From positions 930,001-994,000 of the forward strand of contig OY723278.1 of the NCBI GenBank assembly GCA_963210315.1: a stretch of DNA of 64,000 nucleotides, in the 5' to 3' direction. The position numbers were made by a program, and so were the translations under genes. Below, piece by piece: positions 29,606-39,704 of this stretch (positions within the stretch are counted from its first letter, which is position 1; each line of letters opens with the position of its first letter). The stretch comes from Rhynchopus euleeides (taxonomy: Eukaryota; Euglenozoa; Diplonemea; Diplonemida; Diplonemidae). Under the pieces are notes generated by a model. The model was not told the origin of the DNA. It saw only the letters and a program-made list of their open reading frames with translations, and did not search any database.

Positions 29606-29843
29606 GCAAAGAACGAAATATTGCGGTCGGGAGTGGTTCAGGTACAAAGGCAAGGTACGAAACTGAGATACATTTTTTAGGACCCCAAAAAATCATCACA
29701 AAAGTGCGTATCAGGTGTCACAAGTGGGCTCCAGACGGTTTCCGGGGGGGTATGGGTCGGATTTTCGGGTCAGATCAGGTATTAGGGCGGTTCTGATGGT
29801 ATGTTGAAAAATGTGGTTTTGTACGGGCTTATGACCCCCCCTA

Positions 29844-32800
29844 CCCCCCCCCCCCATTTGCTGATCCTCTCATGCACATGCGGATGTTTTTTTGAAGGAA
29901 TTTTTACATGTTTTACCCCACGTTGTGCACGACGCTGTTGTAGTATTGACCCCACTCTCGTGTTCCTTTTCTAGGGGGGACGGGACAGGCCGGGGGTGGA
30001 CCGTGCAAACCCGCAACATGAGAGTGGGAGGGAGGCTATTTGTTTAGCGGAATAGTTGCACTCTATCCTCGACTCCTCCCGCCCTCACCCAACAACCCGC
30101 GCATACACACATCCAACGATTGCGCTTGCTGAAATCTTTGAAAGCCGTTGCTCTGACCGAAGCGACACAGAAAAATATGGCCGCGGGGAATCTAAAGATG
30201 GCAAACCATAAAGAGAAGAACACCGCCACGTTATTGCAGAAAAGCGTTGTTTCCCACAGAATTACAGAACCAACAAAAAAAAGCGCAGATGCAGGGCGGG
30301 GGCGGGCAGAGGGACAAGTGGAGCCATCCCAGACGAATACAGGGATGGATCCCTGCCCGCTACCCCCCACCCCCACCTTCCCGCAGGGAAGGTATGGTAG
30401 GCTCAATGCTCATATACAGCACGGCCGTTGTTCACCTTTTCTTTTGCATCGATGACCCACCAAGGATGGTCTTCATGTTATTTTGCAATTTAGTGAGGGC
30501 GGGGGTGAGGAAACCGAGCGGGATTGCATGGCCGGTCTTCCGCAATCTCTAGAGGATTTTCTACGTTGATTGCGCTTCACAGTTGTGGGGAGGGTGGGTG
30601 GGGGTGGTGGTGAATGGCGGGGATGGGATTTTGCATCCCCCATCCCCGTTTCGTTTATTTGAGAGGTGTGTGCATGGTGCGGCCCACACCGTCTCCACCC
30701 CCCCCCCCTTCATATCTGCACGACACACACTATTTTTTCTGACACCGGCAAAACCTCCAACCTGGCGACACAGTCAGACAGTGCCACATTGTGTTGAGAT
30801 CGGGTTGCCCCTAATTTACCTGACACTGAGGATGCCTAGGCAGTGATGTACACAGCGTCTTACTGTTTCTGAAGACAGGGCACGGGTGGGGCGCTGGGGC
30901 GGGGGCGGGGGAACAGTTTTTTTTGTTTAAATCAATCCGAGACAGAGACATACATCGGAAAACAACAACTTTTTCAGAACCGGATTGCCTGAGTGGGATG
31001 GGGGGGGGGGGGGCAGTGGGTGAACATGCGGTACACCCGCACGCTTGAACCCGTCGACGAATCAGGGGTGATAGAGGGAGATGCATGAGAGGCTAGGCAG
31101 CGCCACCAGCAGGCAGCGCCAAGGTGCCTGCTGCAACATCACCACTGAGCGCTGGGTCGGATTACAGGGCAGTCAGATAAACAAAAGGCAGCGAGCAGAG
31201 TTGCTAAAAGAAAAAGACATGTGGGTGTGATGCCCTTCGCTCTGTGCAATGCTGTGTGTGTCGGAACTGAGTGTTGTGATCACGCCCGCTATTTTTTTCC
31301 ACCTTGTTCTGCGATTGTTTTGGCAATGGTTGGATTTGCGGATCGGCACCGAACAGAAGTCCACGAGAGGCCGCTGTGCAGAGAACTGATCAGAGAACTA
31401 TCCACGCCATTGCCTGCGAGTCACACCACCCTTCTGCATTTTGACGAGCGAAGGTCCCACGCCCCCTTGGGGTTGCAGGGGGGGGGGGGGGAAGGGGGGT
31501 TGTCCATTTTTCTAAATTCGTGGAGAGCCAAACGGTGAAAGAACGGCGTAGCGCCGTACAAATCGTTTTTTTCTCCCGTGAATCCCGTCATCTTAGACAA
31601 ACAAAACACACACACGTACAACCCTGCTTTCAATTTTTGTCCGGCGCTGTCCCTGCTGCAGTGTATTTGGATGCAGGATGCCAAACGCTGCCAGAGTATC
31701 TTTTGGAAAATACCGGCTGTCAAAACAAAGGGGAATGTAAAACCACCTGGAGATCGCCAAGTCTTCAATCCACGGGATGGGGGGGGGGGGGACAGGGGGG
31801 TTGTGTGTAGTGGGGTGGGTGGGGTTGTGGGCAACACCCCACACAGCCTGGGGGGGGAAATACCCTCACCTCCACCACCCCCCACATCACCTGGAGATAT
31901 GACGCGCCGAGAGAGATACGCTGGGGATACCATTTGACGCAACGCCTGTACCCGTCACTTCGTATAGTGGATGCCAGCGAAACGGCAGCACCGGCAACTC
32001 AGATGTGCCACCCCCTTATTTCCTTGATTTGCGGCGGCACGTTGTCTGTCACACCTCCGGTGTGTGTTGACCGACACAGCCTGTACACCCCCCTGCCCCC
32101 ATATCCACGGACTTTTTTGAAACCAGAAAAATGAAGAGGAGCTGTGGGGGGGGGGGGTGGGGAGGGGGGGGGGGAGAGGAGAGAAGGGAGAGGGCGTCGT
32201 GGGAAGAAAAGCCTAGCCATTCATACCACCCATGCTGCAGAGGAGGCTGGCCCACCGCCCCACCGCCTCCCCCACCCCCACTGCTGGTTTGGAGAATCGA
32301 CGTCCGACTCGAACCCCGGTTGGTGGTGTGCAAGAGGGCGACCTGCGTGTTTTTTTCTCTTCTGGAAATCCATAATTACAGTTTTTTTTGCCAGTTTTTT
32401 TGCCGCCAAATTGCAAACCTCCTGCACTATTCACACCACGGCACAATCAATGTTGGATGCAATCGAGCAGAGGGGCCATCGAAAGCCCGCTGCACGAAAG
32501 AACACCCACTCCGCGAATGCCGGACGCACGGAGCGCACACTCTCAATGCGGCCACCATGAAAACACTACACACGGGGGGGAGGGGGGTGGGGAATAGGGC
32601 GATTCTCCCAGAAGTGCAGAACAGCGAGGCTCCCTCACAGAACGGGAGACAGTCCGAGACATGTTGACATGCCTAGGACATCACAGTCTTGACACAATGG
32701 GTGTGAGTCCACCCCCCCCCCCCTTTTTCACCTCACCACCACCCCCTCCAGAAGACCCTTTTGGAAAGGGACAGATCCACTTTCCCGTTCGGGTGGGATG

Positions 32801-32995
32801 GAGTAGGCGTCTGGCTTTCTTGCGCGCCGCGCAGAGTGCCCGTCACAACCCGCCTTACGGCACCGAAAGACGAGGCATGGTCACCACAACAAGGGAGCAC
32901 ATGAACCCGCTGGACTGGCAAGGGGGAACAAAGAGCGAAGACATGGTTGAGGACCCATAGCGGTGGTGGGACACACTGTGGGTCGACCGAGACGA

Positions 32996-33037
<42 letters not shown>

Positions 33038-36000
33038 GGGGAGAAGGGGGTCATTTTCCCCTCCGGCATGCAATCACACACACACACACACTCTAGTGAA
33101 ACCCACAAGCCGCGTGGGTCTCACGTATTTTTTTTTGAACTATTTTTTGAAAACCCGGCTGCCCCTCCTTCGCAGGCCCTGTTTCCGGGGAGGGGGTTTT
33201 TTTTTTCTTCACAACTTCTTTTGAGGACTTTGGGTTTGGCGTCCTGAAACACCCCCACACAAACCCACTCCCCCCCACCCCCCGGGTGGGGGAGGGGGCG
33301 AAATGTTTCCTTTCACTTCTTGCACCATGGCCAGTTTGGCCACCACATGGACCCACTCTGGGGCGTGTTCATTTCGATTCTTCTGAACTGCGCCTCCGAT
33401 TTCACATCCTATCATGGCCACCTACCTGTGTTTGCCCCCGTGGTGCTGGGCACATTTGATGACACATCTTTTGCAACCCGGTCGGGGCGCCCTGTGTATG
33501 CATGTGGGCTTGGGTGTCTCAACCGAGCATCAAAAATGCTGAATGTTGTTTATCCCGGGATTGGAAGGGACGCGGTGGCCTGGCAGCAACTGCGTTGTCT
33601 GAATCCAACCCCTTTGTATTTGCCATCGTGACGTGGGCAGTTTGTCTGTTCGAATTTTGTTTTGTTTGCGAAGGCAAGTACAGGAAATGGCCATCTCTCA
33701 GTCAAATCTCAGCACAGGGACATTTTTTTTGCGTCTGGGAAAAAAAAAGCGAATCCCAAAGCACAACACAAAAAACGATCGCAGAGATTGTTCACACACA
33801 TGCAAGCACACACACAAATGCATTCTGTGAAGGAATTACCCAACGTAATATCCAGCAGCACAACGCACGATTCGAAAAGGTCCGATGGGATGAGGAGGGT
33901 AAGGGGGCGGGGGAGGCGACATCCACTCATACAACTGGCATGCCAGTTGCCAACTGCACACACCACACACCCTTCCTTCCTCATCGGCCCTTCTAGTTCA
34001 TATAAGTGGGGGGGGGGGGTCACACAACAGGACAGGCACACATTCACATCAAAAACGAAAAAATCCACAGGTTCGTGGTTTCGTGTTTTTTTTTGGTGGT
34101 GGGGACTGGGGGGTGGGCGGGCGAATGGGGGGAGGGGAATTGGACACACAGCAACTACAGCCTCTTGTGGACTGGCAGTGATGGGGTCGGGGGGGGAAGG
34201 AGGGGGAAAGGTGAAGAATACAGGCCGCATAACAACGGGGTGAGAGACATGGGCCTTGAGAGAGAAGAAGAAGAGAAGAGGCGGAGATGTAAGAAGAAAG
34301 AGGGGGGGGCGGGGGGGGTCAGATTGTCGAGCGTGAAGGCAAAAGGCAATTCTCCCAACACCCTCTGGGGAGAAAAAGGGGGGAAGGGGGGGGGGGGGTA
34401 TACCATCACCTCGAGGCATTATCTTCCCCCGGAGGACTTTGCGGATCAGACAAAATGTACACCCCGAGTTGGGTGGGGGTGTGGGGGGGGGGGGGGGGGG
34501 GGCGGTAGCCTGCGAACAGGGCTCAATTTTTTTGAAGGCACATCAGCAGGTCCCCATACACCCGATGTTCCCCACCCTCTACCACCTCTCGCTTCTTTTA
34601 GGAGAGAGAGAGGGGAAGGACCTTCTCGCTCACCCCCCGCCCCCCTGCCAACACTTCCACTCCCCTGCTATAGCCCAGTGGAGGGCACACCGAGCAAAAT
34701 CTCTCTGATGTCCCCCCCCTACACTGGGGGATTGGAATGCCGGGGCTGGAATGCAGAAAAAAACAGGGAAAATGAAGGGGGGGGAAAAAAACAGCAAAAC
34801 ACAGACGGCTTGCGCCACTTCATTCGAGAGGCAGCAAGGTGTTTGTGTGGTGTGCGTGTGGTTTGTTGAACCATTTTCTTGGCCGTGCCTCCAGCAGGCC
34901 CCCCGCGAAGGAGGGGGGGGGGGCGGGGGGTGCTGTTTTCTTTGGATTCTTCTGGCCTCACAGTGATTGCCTTTCCTGCCCTCCCAACACTGAGGAGGGG
35001 GGGGGGGGGGGGTAATGCAAAGCACAGCCAACAGACACCGCATACAACACATCAGGTTGGGCGGGGCCTGTTGAGCAAACCACCGGAAAGCTGACTTTAG
35101 CCAGCGGGGTTCTTCCGTGGACTCTCTCGGCCGAAGGTCCCTTGTCCCTGAGCACACTGTCACTTCGAGGCGTTTCGTAGTTAGATGTACGGCCACCCCA
35201 CACCCCGCCTCCCCGGTCAACAAACGAATCAATAAGGCACAGACCTTCAGAAATCGCTCTCAAGTGGGGCTCCAGTGGAGCGGGGGGTGTTGATTGTCGA
35301 GAGTGGCTGGGAAAAGCAAGTCTCCCAGCACCTTCTCGCAATGGTAGCCCTTTTTGTAGTCACCACGCCAGATATGCAGTTCCAGCGGAGCGGGTGGGGG
35401 GGGGGGGGGGGTGGGGAGGGGGAACGGGGGGGGATTCGATCAAAATAAATATTCCACAAAATAGAGAGAATCAGAAGGGGCGGGGCTGCATCATCCGCTG
35501 CTGCTCTGCTCCACTGCAGTCATTCGGCGATTCAGCTGTTGTGGCGGTGCGGTTTCGGGTATGAGTGACCCCCCCCGCCGGCAGACAGCCTTTCTTTGAA
35601 CGATTCTCTCTGTCGGAACGACTTGCCGGCAGCCCTTTCTGGGCCCCACAAATCTCATGTCAGGACCCTTTCTTGACAGGCCCCGAAGCCATGCCCTAAA
35701 ACAACAACAAAAATGGAGGGGGGGGGGGGTCTAAATCACAACACTGCGAACCCGCTCCACCAGTGGGTCGGGTGTTTTCAACCCCCACCACCCCCCTCCT
35801 CCTCCTCCTCCCCTCTTCGCTCCCTCCTGGGTGATCATTCCTCCCAACACACAATCACATCTCGTCAGATCAGGGCCCAACGGTCACGGCAGAAAAACAT
35901 TGCCGTGTGAGGGAACTGAACTGACGGGGGGCAAGGGGGATGCACGTGATGGGAAGACTGAGGATATAACCGAGGGCGATGGGACTGGGGGGGGCGGGGG

Positions 36001-36836
36001 GGAATGAGAGAGCACATGGGGGAGGAAAAACCAAGGGAAAATCAAACAATATAAACTCAAAAAAATGGGTTCTTTTCAAGCGAAGAATGGAACATGAATG
36101 GATGGAGAAATGGGGCGGGGGGGCAAAAGGCCTGGCACGTTGTTTGCATTTGATCCTTGGTCAGGGGACTGCAACGAGACGAAAGCCAGCTGCAACACTG
36201 AGCACGTGAGGTTGCTGGAGCCAGGATACAGTCACATGAACAAAGTAACACCAAATGTAACACTGGCAGGCTCCTCTGAAGTGGAGAAACAGTGAGACTG
36301 GCAACAATGTGTGTGCCACCCTGGCGCAGTTTCTTGACACAGAGTGAAGAACCCTGCCCGACACTCTATCAGACAGGCAGTGAGGCGGGTGATTCTCTCT
36401 TGAACTTGGATCAAGAAAATGGAGCCGGTGTGACACACAAAGCGGTCGAGTACAACACGATTTTCAGCACATCAGAGAAGATAAAAATTCTTCTGCAAAA
36501 AAAAAAGAGACAGGGGAATGGAAAGGGAAAGGTGTGGGTTTGCGTATTGTGTATGAAAAACGAAGTTCGATGGGCAACAGGGCAGGGACGAGGGGGGGCT
36601 GGGTTTGGTTGAGAGAGAGAGAGAGAAAGAGGGGGGGGGGAGGGAGGGGAGGGGGGGGAAGGGACACAGGGGATTGTCTGGCGTCAAAAAAAAAGAAGAA
36701 AACGCCGGCATAACCCCCCACACCCCACACCCCCCCCCACCCAACACACACCCCGCCCAACCCCCTCACACACCCCCTCGCTTGGAGCAACGAGGCTGCC
36801 CCACCCACCCACCCACCTCCCCCCCTCCCTCCCCTG
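29844..36836. other. 7-kb gene-poor, G-tract-rich region
   Basis: Dozens of runs of 8-20 G or C occur, the longest a 20-G run at 34483-34502. Microsatellites and A/T-rich spacers alternate with them. Open frames are short, mostly lack ATG starts and encode Pro/Gly/Arg-biased peptides from the tracts. A fragment at about 31320-31372 is related to 19936-19983. No gene is supported. Confidence 0.55.
32998..33091. repeat. (GA)n and (CA)n microsatellites
   Basis: A (GA)19-like tract spans 32998-33035, and a short (CA)n tract follows at about 33075-33091. Confidence 0.9.
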
Positions 36837-38243
36837 TCACTTCACGCCGCGCTGTCGAGCTGTGGCGGGCTTCACTTGAGGAGGGCCCTCCAGTCGCCAG
36901 CGAGCCTGTAGGTGTGTGGGTATGGTGTGATGTGGCGTGTTATGTGCGTTGGATGCAGCAGAAACCTGCAACAATAACCTCCCCCCCCCCCTCTCCCTGC
37001 GAGACAAAATGACATACACTTCACGTGCACGGGACTCCAGCTCCGGGAAGTTGATCAGCGCAGCCTCGGGTGAGTCATCGAGGGTGTTCCTGCATGCGGA
37101 GTAAAGCAGCTCCAGGCCCGACTCCTCGTTCAGGCGCTCGCGCCGGAAGAAGGCTGCAAGCTCAGACAGTGTGAGGCCAAGCTCCACACCCACCTTCAGC
37201 ACCACCGTCGCCGCCTTGAAGAGCGCAACTGCGTCCGCCTCGATGCCGTGGTCCTCTGCCAGCTTGGCATCCGCCTCCACATCGATGTTGCGCACGAAGT
37301 CCACCACCTCGTCGCTGAAGGGCTTCTTGCTCTGCGGCCACAGCTGCCACTCGAAGTCCAGGTCGGCAAGGCATGTCGGCATGGTGTAGCCGTGGTCGAT
37401 CGGGAACAGCCTTGCGCGCCCCATCTCATCCTTCTTCGCCAGGATGTTGCCGCCGTGGCGGTCGCAGTTCAGCAGGCGCAGGTCCAACACCCCAATCCTG
37501 TGCACGTCCTCCGTGTGGTAGGCAGCAGGGCCGCTGTCCCACGACTGGGCGGCCCCTGCGATGAACCGCTGCAGCGACGCCTTCACCATCTTGGGCCTCC
37601 GCCGCCTCCCCCCGGCGGCACCCTCCAGCAGCGACGAGGGCAGCTCCATCACCACCGTCTCCGGAACGTTTGCAAAGTCACCCCCAATCGCATAGGCAAA
37701 CGCCTCACGCTTGTACCCCTCACCCGGGGTGAAGCCCAGCTTGGAGCAGTCCCCCTCCGACGCGTAGCCCTTGGGGTTGAACTTCCCACCCGCCTCCTCG
37801 TTGCTGGGCTTGCCCACGGCGAGGGTGGCGGAGCCGTCCTTCATGAAGTAGGTCCCGCCAACACAGTCCTCGTCGATCGCCTGCATGCGCGCAGTGCCGT
37901 TCGCCAGGGCGCGCGCAACGTCGAAGTGCAGGGTGACGGGGGACGTGGGTGCGGACAGGGCCACACTGGAGTCGGTGGAAGACGAGTCCACAGACTCCGA
38001 AGAGGCGGGCTGTGGTGTGGTGGCTGGACTGCTGCTGGACCGCAGCGACGGAGGGACGTACTTCCGTGTCGGGGTCAGCGACAGGGTGGAGGTCGACAGC
38101 GTCTCCGCCTGGGGGCTGGTGCACCGCGAGATGTGCTCGCTGGTGAGCGCATCGTCGCATTCGCTGTCGACATCCGCCAGCGACGCCCCACACCGATACC
38201 CGCACCGCGCGGCTTCTTCACTCATGCCCAGCAGCAGGCTCAT
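36837..38243 (-). CDS. phosphatidylinositol 4-kinase, type II/gamma-like
   Basis: 468 codons from the ATG at 38243 (MSLLLGMSEEA). A Ser/Thr-rich N-terminus of about 130 residues precedes a PI3/4-kinase-type domain: GGTYFMKDG glycine loop, VGKPSNEE (Lys145, ATP-binding), EGYKREAFAY, a VPETVVMEL linker, catalytic VLDLRLLNCDRHGGNIL (Asp261), metal-binding FPIDHGYTMP (Asp283), and FEWQLWPQSKKPFS. This order is that of plant PI4K-gamma and type II PI4Ks, which phosphorylate phosphatidylinositol at position 4 on membranes. The ubiquitin-like repeats of plant PI4K-gamma are missing. The last about 30 codons (after AREVYVILS) look unlike the family. An intron using GT near 37017 and a CTACAG acceptor near 36912 would remove the G-rich part in frame, so the 3' end is uncertain. 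Confidence 0.85.
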   Translation of the reverse strand: MSLLLGMSEEAARCGYRCGASLADVDSECDDALTSEHISRCTSPQAETLSTSTLSLTPTRKYVPPSLRSSSSPATTPQPASSESVDSSSTDSSVALSAPTSPVTLHFDVARALANGTARMQAIDEDCVGGTYFMKDGSATLAVGKPSNEEAGGKFNPKGYASEGDCSKLGFTPGEGYKREAFAYAIGGDFANVPETVVMELPSSLLEGAAGGRRRRPKMVKASLQRFIAGAAQSWDSGPAAYHTEDVHRIGVLDLRLLNCDRHGGNILAKKDEMGRARLFPIDHGYTMPTCLADLDFEWQLWPQSKKPFSDEVVDFVRNIDVEADAKLAEDHGIEADAVALFKAATVVLKVGVELGLTLSELAAFFRRERLNEESGLELLYSACRNTLDDSPEAALINFPELESRAREVYVILSRRERGGGRLLLQVSAASNAHNTPHHTIPTHLQARWRLEGPPQVKPATARQRGVK

Positions 38244-39252
38244 CTCAACAGCAGGCGAAGGAATCGAATCGCCCACGAGCTGAATCCGCTGCAGACCAAC
38301 AGGAGCCCTTCCGGGCTGAACTCCTGCGGAGCGAACCGGCCGCAGAGGGGGGCGCGGGAGCAGGGGTGGGTAGGGGTGGGTAGGGGGGCCCTACACAGCC
38401 CGGCTTGCAGGCGCTGCTGTGGAGGAGGGCACCGCGGCTCTGTCCCCCCCGCACACAGGTGCGGCTGGGGGAGGGGGCGGGTGCGCCGGGAGGGGGGGGG
38501 AGGGAGGGGAGTTTGTGTTGTGTTGTGTGTCGAGAGTTTTGTTCGGCTTGTCGGTTACTCAGGCCGCACGTCGGGACGTTGGGTAGGTGCTGGTTGGTCT
38601 GTTGTATGCGCACCCGAGAAGCGTGCTGTGTGTAGGCCCTCGGAAAAGAGAGGACACGCGGAAACTGGGCGGGAGCCGACCGTCTCCCTGTCAGGGTGGT
38701 GGTGGTGGTGGTGGTGTGTGTGCTGTGTAGTCCCCAAAAAGGTACGCGAATGTGTGGCTGAGGTACCCCCAATACTCGGCACGCGATTGTGTTCCACACA
38801 AGAGAGAGGCAACGCGTCCGAAAATTCGGTATGCTGAGTGAGATGCGTTAGGGGGAAGGGGGGGGGTGCGACAGTGAAGTAGAAGCAAAGAAAAACCAGA
38901 GCTGACCACCCTCGATATGCAGGGAAGGGAGTGGAGGGGAGTGGGGGCGGGGTGGGGTGGGGGCAGGGGCATCCGCAGGCAGCTTGTTCAATACTCTGAG
39001 GCTATACACGTCAATGCGGGTGCAACTGCATCAAACACCGCACACGTGTGCAAGCGATGTATCTTTTACCGGGTTTCAGAATTTCTGTATTTTTTTGGGT
39101 CATCGACAATCACGAGCGAGGTCCTCACCTGACCCTTGGGCACCCCCCGTTTGCAAGATGGGGGTATCCAAGGAGACAAGAGGGGGCCGTGTTCAGGATA
39201 TTCTTTCTTGTTTTGTTGTTTGTTTTTTTTTTGCATCGAACGGGTCTGGTGT
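38244..39252. other. intergenic spacer upstream of PI4K
   Basis: Contains (GGT)n at about 38697-38716, G-rich stretches and no convincing ORF. It presumably includes the PI4-kinase promoter, but no TATA or other element can be claimed. Confidence 0.5.
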
Positions 39253-39704
39253 ATGGAAACAGGGGATAAGATAGGTCTGGTTTTCCGGTTTTCAAAACCA
39301 GGGTTTCCCGGTTCCCGGTTTTCTGGGAAAAAAAAAGGCCGGTCTCATTTTTGGCGTTTTTTTTGTAACTTTGGGACAGTAAAACAGTCAGAAAAAACGC
39401 CAGAAAAAAATAGAAAGTGACCCCATCGTGATCCGCACGGAGCTCAAATAGTCCAAAGAAGGCAGAGAAGCGGAGAAGAAAAAATGGACCTAGCGGGTGG
39501 CCCGGTGGGTGGTGATGCCCTCGTCATGCAGGTCTCTTCTGTTTTGAAGTTTCGAGATCCTCCATTGTGTGATGGTCCCGCAGAACTGGCACAGAACCGT
39601 CCTCCGTAGGGATCACACCGAGCCTTCACATGTCAGGTGTCTGACTGGTGGCACCCACGACACACCCACACCCCCACGCGCCTGCAGGCATACTGTAAGA
39701 AGAT

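Larger units (their letters stand above)
28314..29841. mobile_element. 1.5-kb DNA transposon with TIRs of about 240 bp, TA target duplication
   Basis: Left arm 28314-28560 and right arm 29606-29841 are inverted copies. Ends read GGGGGGGTCATAAGCCC and both are flanked by TA (28312-28313 and 29842-29843). The arms share CCGCAATATTTCGTTCTTTGC at their inner edge. The end sequence resembles GGGGGGGTCAAATAA of the 1142/13729 TIRs. The core carries minus-strand coding-like segments but no recognised DDE transposase, so it is probably non-autonomous or highly diverged. Confidence 0.8.

Noticed and set aside
33000..34900. Several Gly/Arg- or Pro-rich frames of 200-290 codons
   Set aside because: Composition follows directly from G/C homopolymers and microsatellites.
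36837..37010. Last about 57 codons of the PI4-kinase frame as real coding sequence
   Set aside because: The part after AREVYVILS is G-tract and low-complexity sequence unlike the family. It is kept in the coordinates only because an in-frame intron cannot be proven.
37248..38837. 529-codon plus-strand frame opposite the PI4-kinase
   Set aside because: Antisense shadow: the minus strand carries all conserved kinase motifs.
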